NCBI GenBank assembly: GCA_964627795.1
Contig: CAZVLF010000003.1
Coordinates: 62,001-126,000 of the forward strand
Direction: 5' to 3'
Origin: CANDYO01 sp964627795
GTDB lineage: Bacteria > Pseudomonadota > Alphaproteobacteria > Rickettsiales > CANDYO01
Length of the DNA stretch: 64,000 nucleotides
Under the pieces are notes generated by a model. That model was not told the origin of the DNA. It ran no database searches and was given only the letters and a program-made list of their open reading frames with translations. Positions within the stretch are counted from its first letter, which is position 1; every line of letters starts with the position of its first letter. The position numbers were made by a program, and so were the translations under genes. Positions 8,551-17,789 of this stretch are shown one piece after another.

Positions 8551-9226
8551 TTATCCTTAAAACCTCAATTTGATTTTCTATACATTTAATACATTCAAAA
8601 AAGGTAAGAAAAACTATTCCTGCCAAAATGATTCCACCAAAAATAGTTACACTCATAATAAAATTAATTAAGTCAGATATAATTATTGGCGACATTTTTG
8701 GGTTATAAAGCTTAATTAAATTTTGTTTTGAAAATAAATGTTCATTTTTGTAATTACTATCCTTTAAAGCATATATATTAGAAAAGCGGATATTTTGCTG
8801 TACCAAATACTCAATCCATAATTTAACGTTTTTATTTTCTTTAATATTTATAAAACAATAGTTGTTCTCATCAATTTGATAATAACCTCTGTAAGTATTA
8901 TCATCTGAATCTTCTTTTAATTTCAGTTTTGCTAGTTTTTCTGTTTGATGATTATCAAAATGTATCTCATCTTCTGATCTTTGCCCATCGTCAATAATAA
9001 CCATAATTTTTGCAAAAGATTTATTTTTAAAAAACTGATCTAGCCTATCTTTGTCTTTATTTATATCTATTTCAATTAAGTGTGCAACTAAATTGCCCTT
9101 AATAAGCTCAATTTTAGATTTAGTTTTTTTTATTAGAACCCTATAAGTTTTGTAAAACATAGCTTTGATTGCTTTGTTGATATTAACATTTATATTAAAT
9201 ATATTTTTAATTAATGTGAAGTCCAT
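8543..9226 (-). CDS. Hypothetical membrane protein
   Basis: 227 aa, not recognised. The N-terminal 170 residues are soluble, basic then mixed, with a beta-alpha pattern (SFAKIMVIIDDGQRS...). A single hydrophobic stretch (about 188-210, IMSVTIFGGIILAGIVFLTFF) sits near the C-terminus, followed by a short tail. Its start overlaps the 3' end of iscS by 16 bases and its end overlaps the 59-aa gene, so iscR, nifS-like, iscS, this gene and the small gene form one chain. A GspL/PilN-like assembly pair is one possibility, based on topology only. Confidence 0.6.
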   Translation of the reverse strand: MDFTLIKNIFNINVNINKAIKAMFYKTYRVLIKKTKSKIELIKGNLVAHLIEIDINKDKDRLDQFFKNKSFAKIMVIIDDGQRSEDEIHFDNHQTEKLAKLKLKEDSDDNTYRGYYQIDENNYCFINIKENKNVKLWIEYLVQQNIRFSNIYALKDSNYKNEHLFSKQNLIKLYNPKMSPIIISDLINFIMSVTIFGGIILAGIVFLTFFECIKCIENQIEVLRIND

Positions 9227-10422
9227 TGAATAGTTTTTAAATCAATACCTTCTTGGGCCATTTCCCAAAGTGGACTCATTTCCCTTAATCTTTCAATATT
9301 ATTTATAATTACTTTAGTTGCAAAATCTATTTCTTCTTCAGTAGTGAATCTGCCGATGCCAAACCTCAATGAAGTGTGAGCTAATTCTTCTTCAACTCCA
9401 ATTGACCTTAGAACATATGATGGTTCTAAAGAAGCAGAAGTGCAGGCAGATCCAGATGAAACTGCAAGTTCTTTAATTGCAATAATTAGTGATTCGCCCT
9501 CAACATAGGCAAAACTAATATTTAAGTTTCCTGGGTATCTTTGTTTCTCGTCGCCATTTAAATAAATGTGAGGAATATTCTTTTTAAGAATTTGATAAAA
9601 TTTTTCAGCTAAATATTTAATATGCTGATAATCTTTTTCCATTTCTTGTGATGCAATACGAGAAGCTTCACCTAACCCAACTATTAACGGGGTTGGAAGA
9701 GTGCCTGATCTAAAGCCTCGCTCTTGGCCTCCACCATTTATTAGAGCTTCAAGTCTAACTCTTGGCTTTCTACTAATATAAATTGCGCCTATACCCTTAG
9801 GTCCATAGATTTTATGACCTGATATACTCATTATATCAATATGTTGAGCTTTTACATCAAGAGGAATTTTCCCATATGCTTGAGCAGCATCAGTGTGAAA
9901 GAAAACTCCATGTTCGCGGCAAATTTTTCCAATTTCTTCAATTGGTTGGATTACTCCAATTTCATTATTTATTGCCATTATTGATACTAGAATAGTTTCT
10001 TCTGTAATAGCTTCTTTTAATTCATTTAGGTTGATGATGCCATTAGTTTGTACCGGAAGATAGGTGACTTTAAAGCCTTCATCTTCTAAGTGTCTACATG
10101 CATCTAATACACATTTATGCTCTGTTACAGCAGTAATTATGTGTTTCTTTTTATCACCATAAAAACGTGCCACACCCTTAATTGCCATATTGTTAGATTC
10201 CGTAGCTCCAGAGGTGAAAACTATTTCTTTTGGATCAGCATTAATTAAATTTGCTATTTCTAAACGTGCTTTTTCTACTGCTTCCTCTGATTCCCAACCA
10301 AAAGCATGGCTGCGAGAATGGGGGTTACCAAATTTTTCACTAAAATAAGGAAGCATTGCTTCAACTACCCTTGGGTCTGTTGGAGTTGTGGCTTGGTAAT
10401 CAAAATATATAGGTAGTTTCAT
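9211..10422 (-). CDS. iscS: Cysteine desulfurase IscS
   Basis: PLP-dependent class V aminotransferase fold enzyme that takes sulfur from L-cysteine for Fe-S clusters and tRNA thiolation. The start is placed at the ATG giving MKLPIYFDYQATTPTD, with AAGGA nine bases upstream; this gives 403 aa, the normal IscS length. The PLP lysine is in SISGHKIYGPKGIG, and the sulfur-carrying cysteine is in SSGSACTSASLEPSYVLRSIG. The C-terminus (EMAQEGIDLKTIQWTSH) matches IscS rather than SufS. It lies 4 bases after the second desulfurase gene. The iscU, iscA, hscBA and fdx genes that usually follow are absent here. Confidence 0.93.
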   Translation of the reverse strand: MKLPIYFDYQATTPTDPRVVEAMLPYFSEKFGNPHSRSHAFGWESEEAVEKARLEIANLINADPKEIVFTSGATESNNMAIKGVARFYGDKKKHIITAVTEHKCVLDACRHLEDEGFKVTYLPVQTNGIINLNELKEAITEETILVSIMAINNEIGVIQPIEEIGKICREHGVFFHTDAAQAYGKIPLDVKAQHIDIMSISGHKIYGPKGIGAIYISRKPRVRLEALINGGGQERGFRSGTLPTPLIVGLGEASRIASQEMEKDYQHIKYLAEKFYQILKKNIPHIYLNGDEKQRYPGNLNISFAYVEGESLIIAIKELAVSSGSACTSASLEPSYVLRSIGVEEELAHTSLRFGIGRFTTEEEIDFATKVIINNIERLREMSPLWEMAQEGIDLKTIQWTSH

Positions 10423-10426
10423 ATTG

Positions 10427-11542
10427 TTATTCCTTATTATAAATTTTTTTCCACTGATCAATAAACCTTTCAATTTCTTCACGTGTTGTTTCAGGACCAA
10501 GGCTTATTCTTATAGTTTCATTTGCGGTGTTTTCATCTACTTCCATTGCTTGCAGCACATGAGATATTGAAATTCTTCCAGACGAACAAGCTGAGCCTGC
10601 GCTTACTGAAAAACCTGCAAGATCAAATTTAATTAATTGTTCTTCACTTTTTACACTTGGCATTTTTATTGAGCTTGTGTTAGGTAATCTTGGCGCTTGA
10701 GTTCCAATAATGATTGCTTTTGGGGCAATTTTTAAAATCTGTTCTTCCATAAAATCGCGGAGCATTTCTATTTTTTTATTTTTTTCAACTCTCTTATTAA
10801 TTAAAGTGGCAGAAAACCCAAACCCCGCTATTGCCGGTAAATTTTCTGTTCCAGCGCGAAGACCTAACTCTTGTTTGCCGCCTTTAAGTATTGGTTTAAG
10901 TTCAATATGACTTTTATAAATTAAAGCCGCAGCTCCTAGAGGCCCACCAGATTTATGGCTTGATATGGTGATAAAATCTGCTCCTAATTCATTAAAATTT
11001 AGAGGAATTTTTCCATAAGCTTGAGAGCAATCACAATGAAATAATGCGCCATTTGTATGAGAGATCTCCACCAAACTTTTTATATTATTAATTACTCCGG
11101 TTTCGTTATTAGCAAGCATTATAGACACAATTTTCTTACTATCATATGAGCTTAAAAGTTTTTCTAAATGTTTTTCACAAACAAGTCCATTAGAGTCAAC
11201 TTTTACTAAAATTCTAGCAGGATGAGGACAGTCTAAAATCGAAACATGTTCGGTTGCACCGATAAAAAGGTTATGCTTTTGAAAATTGTTTATAACCATA
11301 TTATTTACTTCAGTTCCTGAGCTCATAAAGGTTATTTTGATATCATTTTTCAATAAATTAATATGCAAGCTTTCAGCAATCTGCTTTCTTGCTTTCTCTA
11401 AAATACCACGAGACTTTCTTCCATCTTCATGAATTGAAGATGGATTATATGGATGAGAGTTTTGAAAAAAATCTGCCATAAAATCTTTAACTTGTTTTGA
11501 CATAACGCTGGTGGCGTTATGATCTAAGTAAATGCGTTCCAT
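10427..11542 (-). CDS. Second cysteine desulfurase (NifS/IscS-like)
   Basis: 371 aa from the ATG giving MERIYLDHNATS; a GTG 15 bases upstream is an alternative. It is a distinct paralogue of IscS: PLP lysine in ITISSHKSGGPLGAAAL, catalytic cysteine in VSAGSACSSGRISISHVL. The HKxGGPxGxGxL and SACSSG forms resemble the alphaproteobacterial NifS-like proteins found between iscR and iscS. It is probably a sulfur donor for cluster assembly or tRNA modification; the division of labour with IscS is not evident. The frame overlaps the end of iscR, so the three genes are likely co-transcribed. Confidence 0.85.
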   Translation of the reverse strand: MERIYLDHNATSVMSKQVKDFMADFFQNSHPYNPSSIHEDGRKSRGILEKARKQIAESLHINLLKNDIKITFMSSGTEVNNMVINNFQKHNLFIGATEHVSILDCPHPARILVKVDSNGLVCEKHLEKLLSSYDSKKIVSIMLANNETGVINNIKSLVEISHTNGALFHCDCSQAYGKIPLNFNELGADFITISSHKSGGPLGAAALIYKSHIELKPILKGGKQELGLRAGTENLPAIAGFGFSATLINKRVEKNKKIEMLRDFMEEQILKIAPKAIIIGTQAPRLPNTSSIKMPSVKSEEQLIKFDLAGFSVSAGSACSSGRISISHVLQAMEVDENTANETIRISLGPETTREEIERFIDQWKKIYNKE

Positions 11543-11957
11543 TTTTAATACTTTCACAAATTTGGTTTAGGTTTTTTTGACCTAAATAATTAGATATTTC
11601 TTTCCCTAATCCTTCCCATAAAGCATGAGTGAAGCAGGGAGCTCCTTTTTTATTAAAACAATTATTATTACCTAAAGAACATCTAGTGATTTTTATTGAT
11701 TCCTCCACAGCATTAATAATTTCTAAAACTGAGATTGTATCAGCCTTTCTACTTAGGGTATAGCCACCACCTGGGCCTTTAACCGATGAAACTAAATTAT
11801 GTTTTTTTAGTTTATTAAATAATTGTTCAAGATAGCTTACCGTAATATGCTGGCGGTTAGCTATTTCATGAAGAGCTATTGGGTTAGAATTATCACCATA
11901 ATATGCTAAATCAACCATTGCCATCACAGCATATCGACCTTTAGTGGTTAACATCAT
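11517..11957 (-). CDS. iscR: Rrf2-family Fe-S regulator IscR
   Basis: 146 aa with an N-terminal winged helix (MLTTKGRYAVMAMVDLA, then the recognition helix ISxSYLEQLF-like VSYLEQLFNKLKKHNLV). GPGGGYTLSR is the wing signature. The three cluster cysteines C93, C100 and C108 and the likely fourth ligand H111 are present (CSLGNNNC...GAPCFTH). It should sense [2Fe-2S] status and control its own operon and other cluster genes. The Cys spacing is slightly longer than in E. coli IscR. Confidence 0.9.
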   Translation of the reverse strand: MMLTTKGRYAVMAMVDLAYYGDNSNPIALHEIANRQHITVSYLEQLFNKLKKHNLVSSVKGPGGGYTLSRKADTISVLEIINAVEESIKITRCSLGNNNCFNKKGAPCFTHALWEGLGKEISNYLGQKNLNQICESIKNGTHLLRS

Positions 11958-12014
11958 AATCTTTATTGATATTTTGAGTTTATTTTATTATAATTTTATT
12001 CGAAATTTTCTAGA

Positions 12015-12043
12015 ATGATAAATTATCCTAGTAATTTAGTCAA
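12015..12043 (-). promoter_or_regulatory. Promoter of the iscR operon, possible IscR box
   Basis: On the minus strand TTGACT (12043-12038) and TATCAT (12020-12015) are 17 bases apart, giving a start near 12008, about 50 bases before the iscR ATG. The spacer contains GACTAAATTACTAGG, a direct repeat of ACTA that could be an IscR operator for autoregulation. That last step is inference. Confidence 0.5.
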
Positions 12044-12066
12044 TTATTAATTTAAAGGTTAGGTTA

Positions 12067-12768
12067 ATGCCAGAAGTTACGTTTAATGGGCCAGATGGAA
12101 GAATTGAGGGTAGGTACCATCAATCTGAAAATAGAAGCGCTCCAGCTGCTTTGATTCTTCATCCTCATCCACTTTATGGTGGAACTATGAATAACAAAGT
12201 TGTTTATTCACTCTATGAAGCTTTTAGAAAAAGCGGTTTTACTGTTTTAAGGATTAATTTCCGAGGAGTTGGAAGATCTCAAGGAAAGTTTGATAATGGG
12301 GTCGGTGAATTAACAGATGCTGCTACTGCGCTTGATTGGTTACAAAATCAAAACCCAGATATTACAAGCTTCTGGATTAGTGGTTTTTCCTTTGGTGCTT
12401 GGATTGCGATGCAGCTGATGATGAGAAGGCCAGAAATACAAGCATTCGTTGCTGCTTCTCCGCCAGTTAATAAATATGATTTTTCTTTTCTTTCTCCGTG
12501 CCCAGCTAAAGGTTTAATTGTTCAAGGAGACCAAGATAGTATTGTTAGTGAAAGTGCTGTGACAGAATTTGTTGATAAAATTGCAAAACAAAAAAATACA
12601 GAAATAGATTATAATATTATATTTGGTGCTGACCATTTCTTTAGGGATAAACTTGATGAGCTTAGTGAAGTGCTAGGAAATTATATTTCAGATAGAATGA
12701 TTGATGTTCAACCAAGAAAAGCTAAACCTGACCGAAGAAGAAGGCAAGTAGCTTCAGCTTTTGAATAA
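12067..12768 (+). CDS. Alpha/beta hydrolase (COG2945-like)
   Basis: 233 aa serine hydrolase fold. The oxyanion region LILHPHPLYGGTMNNKVV, the nucleophile elbow GFSFGAW (Ser108), the acid in QGDQD (Asp155 or Asp157) and His190 in GADHFF form a plausible triad. The HPHPLYGGTMNNKVV pattern is characteristic of a widespread alphaproteobacterial family of unknown substrate. The basic tail PRKAKPDRRRRQVASAFE is typical of rickettsial and rhizobial members. The TAA shares its last A with the nth ATG. AAGG lies before the start. Confidence 0.8.
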   Translation: MPEVTFNGPDGRIEGRYHQSENRSAPAALILHPHPLYGGTMNNKVVYSLYEAFRKSGFTVLRINFRGVGRSQGKFDNGVGELTDAATALDWLQNQNPDITSFWISGFSFGAWIAMQLMMRRPEIQAFVAASPPVNKYDFSFLSPCPAKGLIVQGDQDSIVSESAVTEFVDKIAKQKNTEIDYNIIFGADHFFRDKLDELSEVLGNYISDRMIDVQPRKAKPDRRRRQVASAFE

Positions 12769-13403
12769 TGATCAATGATAAAATGGATAGGATTTTCTCT
12801 ATTCTAGATCAAGAAATTGAAAATCCTAAAACCGAATTAGTTTATACTAATGAATTTACTTTACTAGTTGCAATAATACTTTCAGCTCAATCTACTGATG
12901 CTGGGGTAAATAAGGCAACTTCTTCTCTTTTTAAAGTTATAAAGTCACCTGATGATTTGCTTCAACTTGGTATTGAGGGTTTAAAGCATTATATTAAAAC
13001 CATAGGTCTATATAATTCTAAAGCAAAAAATCTTATTGCTTTAGCATCAACATTAAAAGATAAACCAATACCTAAAACTATTGAAGAACTAGAAGAACTA
13101 CCAGGTGTGGGGAGCAAAACTGCAAGAGTTTTTTTAAATTGTGCTTATGATTATCCGGTTATAGCAGTTGATACCCATGTTTTTAGAGTGAGTAAAAGAT
13201 TAGGCTTAACCCATAAAGATAATATTAAGGCTGTTGAAAGGGAATTAAACTTAAGTGTTCCTGAAAAATGGAAAATAAAAGCCCATCACTTACTTATTTT
13301 ACACGGTAGATATACTTGCAAGGCAAGATCTCCCTTATGTAAAAAATGTAATTTAACAGAGCTTTGTGATTATTATAAAGCTGTAAGCAAGAATAATATA
13401 TAA
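12768..13403 (+). CDS. nth: Endonuclease III, DNA glycosylase/AP lyase
   Basis: 211 aa, normal length. The helix-hairpin-helix LPGVGSKTARVFLN contains the catalytic Lys117, and Asp135 sits in VDTHVFRVSKRLGL. The four cluster cysteines follow the C-X6-C-X2-C-X5-C rule (CKARSPLCKKCNLTELC). It removes oxidised pyrimidines from DNA in base excision repair. It overlaps the upstream hydrolase gene by one base, so the two are likely co-translated. The 3' end lies 10 bases from the convergent murD stop, with no clear terminator between. Confidence 0.93.
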   Translation: MINDKMDRIFSILDQEIENPKTELVYTNEFTLLVAIILSAQSTDAGVNKATSSLFKVIKSPDDLLQLGIEGLKHYIKTIGLYNSKAKNLIALASTLKDKPIPKTIEELEELPGVGSKTARVFLNCAYDYPVIAVDTHVFRVSKRLGLTHKDNIKAVERELNLSVPEKWKIKAHHLLILHGRYTCKARSPLCKKCNLTELCDYYKAVSKNNI

Positions 13404-13413
13404 TAAATAAAAT

Positions 13414-14733
13414 CTAATTACTGATCTTATTAAACATCTCTATAAAAGCATCGCCTCTTGCTTCAAAATTTTTCCACTGGTCAAAGGATGCACAAGCAGG
13501 GGAGAGTAGAATAACATCTCCTTCTTTAGCAATTTCTTTAGCATGATTAAAAGCATTTTCTAAGTTGTCACATTTAATGTAATTGACCTTGTTTTCTAAG
13601 GTTTTTGCAAATTCATCTTGGGCTTTGCCAATCAATAGAGCTTTTTTAACTTTAGGTAAGAATCTATCTAATGATGATATGCCACCTTCTTTTGCGACAC
13701 CACCAGCAATCCAAATTATGTTATTAAAACTTGCTAAGGCATTAGAAGTTGAATCTGCATTGGTTGCTTTACTATCATTGATGAATTTAACTCTATTTAT
13801 TTCCCCTACATATTGCATGCGGTGCTTTAGTCCTTTAAAACTTGGTATCGCTTGCAATATATTTTCAATTTTTAAACCAAATTTGATGCAGCAAGCTATA
13901 GCAGCAGAAAGATTCTGTTGATTATGTTCTCCTATTAAAGCATTGCAAAATGGAATTTTATACATTTTATCTTGGTAATGAAGTATCTCATTTATTATTA
14001 CTAAATCGGCAGTGGCATTCTTCTCTGAAAAAGTAATTATATTATTATTATGGTCTTTTGGTAATCCAAGATCTTGGTTAATTATTGCCCAATCTTGAGA
14101 AGATTGATTAGCAAAAATCTTATATTTTGAAGCTATATAATTCTCCATGCTTCCGTGGCGATCTAAATGATCAGGCGTGATATTTAGCAATACAGCAAGA
14201 TTAAACTTGGTATTTTTAATTAAATCAAGTTGATAAGATGAAACTTCAATAACTGCGACTGAATTTTCTTTAAAATTAAATAAATCAAGAATAGGAACGC
14301 CAATATTGCCGCCTAGATGTATATCGTATAAATTTTCTTGTAAAATATGAGCAATTAATGAAGATGTGGTTGATTTTCCATTTGTTCCAGTCACGCCAAT
14401 TAAAAAAGCATTAGGATGATTTTGATAAAAAATTTCAATATCACAGATAATTTCTGCTTTTGCCTTGCGAGCAAGCTCAACTACAAGATGAGGTTTAGGA
14501 TGGTTAAGTGGAATTCCAGGGCTTAATATTAAACAATCTATTTCTGTCCAAGCTTTATTATATAACTCTTTAAATCGATGTTTTAATTCAGGATATTTTT
14601 CCTGAATTTTTTTTACTGTTTCAATATTGTCATCATAAACAATGAAATCATATCCACAAGACGCAATATATCTTAGGGTTGAGAGACCAGATAAACCAAG
14701 GCCAAATATACCATATTTTTTCATTATTTTCAT
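13414..14733 (-). CDS. murD: UDP-N-acetylmuramoylalanine--D-glutamate ligase
   Basis: 439 aa Mur ligase. The N-terminal Rossmann-like domain GIFGLGLSGLSTLRYI is followed by the ATP loop GVTGTNGKSTTSSLIAHIL (about 113-131) and the Mur signature HxxNxxxAA-like EHNQQNLSAAIACC. LSPACASFDQWKNFEARGDAF at the C-terminus is diagnostic of MurD. It adds D-Glu to UDP-MurNAc-L-Ala in the cytoplasm, so this organism makes or once made peptidoglycan. The gene stands alone, not in a dcw cluster. An internal ATG three codons in is an equally good start. Confidence 0.93.
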   Translation of the reverse strand: MKIMKKYGIFGLGLSGLSTLRYIASCGYDFIVYDDNIETVKKIQEKYPELKHRFKELYNKAWTEIDCLILSPGIPLNHPKPHLVVELARKAKAEIICDIEIFYQNHPNAFLIGVTGTNGKSTTSSLIAHILQENLYDIHLGGNIGVPILDLFNFKENSVAVIEVSSYQLDLIKNTKFNLAVLLNITPDHLDRHGSMENYIASKYKIFANQSSQDWAIINQDLGLPKDHNNNIITFSEKNATADLVIINEILHYQDKMYKIPFCNALIGEHNQQNLSAAIACCIKFGLKIENILQAIPSFKGLKHRMQYVGEINRVKFINDSKATNADSTSNALASFNNIIWIAGGVAKEGGISSLDRFLPKVKKALLIGKAQDEFAKTLENKVNYIKCDNLENAFNHAKEIAKEGDVILLSPACASFDQWKNFEARGDAFIEMFNKISN

Positions 14734-14755
14734 TTTTATTTCTTTAACTTAATAC

Positions 14756-14785
14756 TTGCCATTACTGTTGGTAATAAGATATAAC
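14756..14785 (+). promoter_or_regulatory. Promoter of the pnt-glpX operon
   Basis: TTGCCA (14756-14761) and TATAAC (14780-14785) with an 18-base spacer lie 38 bases before the pntAA ATG. Pattern only. Confidence 0.4.
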
Positions 14786-14822
14786 TATTATAAAGTTATT
14801 CACAAGAAAAAAAGAACTAATT

Positions 14823-15965
14823 ATGAAAATTGCTGTCCTTAAAGAAAGATTAAATAATGAAAAAAGAGTTGCTATTTCTCCAGAAATAGTGAAAAAACTG
14901 GTGGAAAAAGGTGTGGAAGTTTGCATTGAAGAATCTGCAGGACTATCTGCTCTTATTCCAGATTCAGAATATATCAAAGCTGGCGCAAAAATTTCAAATG
15001 TTCTTCTTGAAATTATTGCTGATGCAGATGTGGTATTAAAAGTTCAACCATCCCCTGACGATACGGAACTAGAATTTATGAAAGAAGGTGCAATGTTAAT
15101 TGGAATCCTTGCACCATTTAACAACCAAGAATTGTTAAAAAAATATTCTAATAAAAAAATTACTTCTTTAGCTGTAGAATTAATGCCAAGAATAACCAAA
15201 GCTCAAGTTATGGATGTGTTATCATCTCAAAGTAACCTAGCAGGATATATTTCTGTTATTAAGGCTGCTAATGAATATGGTGGAGCTTTTCCAATGATGA
15301 TGACTGCTGCTGGAACTGTTTCACCAGCTAAAGTGCTTGTGATGGGAGCAGGAGTTGCAGGTTTGCAAGTTATAGCAACTGCTAAGAGATTAGGTGCGAT
15401 TGTTTCTGCATTTGATGTGCGCTTAGCTGCTAAAGAACAAGTTCAAAGCTTAGGAGCTAATTTTATAGAAGTTCCAAGTGAAGAAGAAGGTTCTACAAGT
15501 GGTGGTTATGCAAAAGAAATGAGTGAAGAATATAAGGCAAAGCAAAGACAGCTTATTCAAGAAACTTTGAAAAAATCTGATATAGTGATAACCACTGCTT
15601 TAATCCCAGGAAAACGAGCTCCACAGCTTATAACTTTAGAAATGGTAAAAGATATGAAGCCTGGTTCGGTTATTATTGATCTCGCTGCTGGAAGTGGGGG
15701 AAATTGCGAAGGGGTTAAAGCTGATCAAACTATTGTTTATCATAATGTTAAAATAGTTGGATTTAGCAATCTTGCAGCCCATATTCCTACGGATGCAAGT
15801 AGGTTATACTCAAAAAATTTATTTAATTTACTTGATTATTTAACTGAGAAAGAATTTAAATTAATCAATCTAAATTTTGATGATGAAATTATAAAATCTT
15901 GTGTTTTAACTTATGGTGGACAAATTGTTCATCCAAATTTTAAGGAGAGAGAAAATAATGTCTAG
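14823..15965 (+). CDS. pntAA: NAD(P) transhydrogenase subunit alpha part 1
   Basis: 380 aa soluble NAD(H)-binding domain I of the proton-translocating transhydrogenase. It starts with the alanine-dehydrogenase-like MKIAVLKERLNNEKRVAISPE, and the Rossmann motif VMGAGVAGLQVIATAKRLGAIVSAFDVR is intact near residues 173-200. GYAKEMSEEY and AAGSGGNCEG are also characteristic. Like other alphaproteobacteria it is split from the membrane part. Its last 8 bases overlap pntAB, and pntB and glpX follow, so the operon likely makes NADPH from NADH at the inner membrane. Confidence 0.92.
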   Translation: MKIAVLKERLNNEKRVAISPEIVKKLVEKGVEVCIEESAGLSALIPDSEYIKAGAKISNVLLEIIADADVVLKVQPSPDDTELEFMKEGAMLIGILAPFNNQELLKKYSNKKITSLAVELMPRITKAQVMDVLSSQSNLAGYISVIKAANEYGGAFPMMMTAAGTVSPAKVLVMGAGVAGLQVIATAKRLGAIVSAFDVRLAAKEQVQSLGANFIEVPSEEEGSTSGGYAKEMSEEYKAKQRQLIQETLKKSDIVITTALIPGKRAPQLITLEMVKDMKPGSVIIDLAAGSGGNCEGVKADQTIVYHNVKIVGFSNLAAHIPTDASRLYSKNLFNLLDYLTEKEFKLINLNFDDEIIKSCVLTYGGQIVHPNFKERENNV

Positions 15966-16377
15966 TAGTGCAACTGTTGCTGCAGCAAAGCATGCAAATG
16001 AGCTTGCTAAAGCTTCTCAAAAAATGTCTGAGCATGCAAATGAACTAGCAGCAAAAATTAATAGTTTAGCAACTGAAACTGTGACTAATTCAGCTGGAGT
16101 TGACCCTTTAATTTTTGCCATAACAATATTTGTTTTAGCATGTTTCGTTGGTTATTACGTAGTTTGGAAAGTTACACCTGCACTTCACACACCTTTAATG
16201 GCTGTTACTAATGCAATTTCTGGAATAATTATTGTTGGAGCTATTATTGCCTTAGGGCCCAAAGAATTTGGGATAGCTCAAGTTTCAGGTTTTTTTGCAG
16301 TTATGCTTGCAGCAATAAATATTTTCGGTGGTTTCGTTGTAACCCAAAGAATGTTAGCAATGTTTAAGAAGAAGTAG
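15958..16377 (+). CDS. pntAB: NAD(P) transhydrogenase subunit alpha part 2
   Basis: 139 aa membrane subunit. The start is placed at 15958 because AAGGAGAG precedes it and the longer frame would begin inside pntAA. The Ala/Lys-rich N-terminal helix is longer than usual (about 50 residues), then membrane helices (LIFAITIFVLACFVGYYVVWKV, AISGIIIVGAIIAL, FFAVMLAAINIFGGFVVTQRML) form part of the proton channel. FVVTQRMLAMFKKK is the conserved end of the family. Confidence 0.9.
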   Translation: MSSSATVAAAKHANELAKASQKMSEHANELAAKINSLATETVTNSAGVDPLIFAITIFVLACFVGYYVVWKVTPALHTPLMAVTNAISGIIIVGAIIALGPKEFGIAQVSGFFAVMLAAINIFGGFVVTQRMLAMFKKK

Positions 16378-16382
16378 GTATC

Positions 16383-17783
16383 ATGGAAATTTCTACGCAA
16401 CTTTCATCAATATTATATTTGATTTCATCTGTATGTTTTATTCTTGCTTTAAAAGGACTATCATCACCAAGTAGTGCAAGATCTGGTAACTATATAGGTA
16501 TTCTTGGTATGGTTATAGCTATTTTTACTGCTTTTAATCATCCTGCCATCGAGAGCAATGTGCTAATAATTATTGCGATAGCTATTGGTGGAGTTATGGG
16601 AGTTTTTATTGCTAAAAAAATTCAAATGACTGCAATGCCACAACTAGTTGCAGCTTTTCACTCTTTAGTTGGTTTGGCTGCAGTTTTTATTGCAATTGCT
16701 GTTTTTAAATCACCAGAAAGCTATGATATAGGCGTTAGTGGCCAACTAAAAATAGCTAACTTGGTGGAATTAAGCCTTGGAGCAGCAATTGGTGCAATAA
16801 CCTTTACTGGATCTATAGTTGCTTTCTTAAAATTGCAAGGAATAACGAAAGGGAACCCAACTAGGTTTTTCGGCCAACATTTACTTAACTTGCTAATTGC
16901 AGTTTCTATAATTGGTGGGATTATTTTATTTTGCATGAATCAATCATGGATGATTTTGATTGCTTTAATTGTACTTTCCTTATTGATTGGTTGGCTGTTA
17001 ATTATTCCAATTGGTGGTGCTGATATGCCTGTAGTAGTTTCAATGTTAAATTCATACTCAGGATGGGCAGCAGCTGGGATTGGTTTTACCTTATCAAATA
17101 GCTTACTCATCATTACTGGAGCTTTAGTTGGAGCAAGTGGTGCAATTTTAAGCTATATCATGTGTAAAGCTATGAATAGATCTTTATTTAATGTTATATT
17201 CGGTGGTTTTGCCTCAAGCAAAAATGTGGCAGCACAAGGAAAAGTTGAAGATAGAGCAGTAAAAAGTGTTGCTGCTGAAGATGCAGCTTTTATCCTAAAA
17301 AATTCTCAAGATGTGATAATAATTCCTGGATATGGAATGGCTGTTGCTCAAGCTCAGCATGCGGTTAAAGAAATGTCAGAAGAATTAAAGAAACATGGAA
17401 TAAAAGTAAGATATGCTATTCACCCAGTAGCGGGAAGAATGCCAGGGCATATGAATGTTTTATTAGCAGAAGCAGGTGTTAGCTATGAAGACGTGTTTGA
17501 ATTAGAGGATATAAATAGAGATTTTTCTGCGTGCGATGTTGCTTTTGTAATTGGAGCTAATGATATTACTAATCCTGCTGCTAAAACTGATCCACAAAGC
17601 CCAATTTTTGGTATGCCAATTTTAGAAGTTGGTTTAGCTAAGACAGTGTTTTTTGTAAAAAGAGGTATGGCCTCTGGTTATGCAGGTGTGGAAAATGAAT
17701 TATTCTACCAGAATAACACTATGATGCTTTTTGGAGACGCTAAAAAAGTTACCGAAGCAATATTAAAAGCTTTTGAGGATTAA
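16383..17783 (+). CDS. pntB: NAD(P) transhydrogenase subunit beta
   Basis: 466 aa, full length. The first half carries the membrane helices of domain II, including GGADMPVVVSMLNSYSGWAAAGIGF. The C-terminal third is the NADP(H)-binding domain III with IIPGYGMAVAQAQHAV, HPVAGRMPGHMNVLLAEA and VIGANDITNPAAKTDP, all hallmark sequences. It works with the two upstream subunits in the inner membrane. Only 5 bases separate it from pntAB. Confidence 0.95.
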   Translation: MEISTQLSSILYLISSVCFILALKGLSSPSSARSGNYIGILGMVIAIFTAFNHPAIESNVLIIIAIAIGGVMGVFIAKKIQMTAMPQLVAAFHSLVGLAAVFIAIAVFKSPESYDIGVSGQLKIANLVELSLGAAIGAITFTGSIVAFLKLQGITKGNPTRFFGQHLLNLLIAVSIIGGIILFCMNQSWMILIALIVLSLLIGWLLIIPIGGADMPVVVSMLNSYSGWAAAGIGFTLSNSLLIITGALVGASGAILSYIMCKAMNRSLFNVIFGGFASSKNVAAQGKVEDRAVKSVAAEDAAFILKNSQDVIIIPGYGMAVAQAQHAVKEMSEELKKHGIKVRYAIHPVAGRMPGHMNVLLAEAGVSYEDVFELEDINRDFSACDVAFVIGANDITNPAAKTDPQSPIFGMPILEVGLAKTVFFVKRGMASGYAGVENELFYQNNTMMLFGDAKKVTEAILKAFED

Positions 17784-17789
17784 AAAAAG

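Noticed and set aside
9211..10500. Longer iscS frame with a 26-residue N-terminal extension.
   Set aside because: The extension overlaps the upstream desulfurase gene and lacks an RBS, while the internal ATG has AAGGA and gives the normal IscS length.
10710..10910. Reading frames antisense to desulfurase, murD, pntB and glpX genes.
   Set aside because: They mirror conserved enzymes on the other strand and have no independent start signals or recognisable domains.
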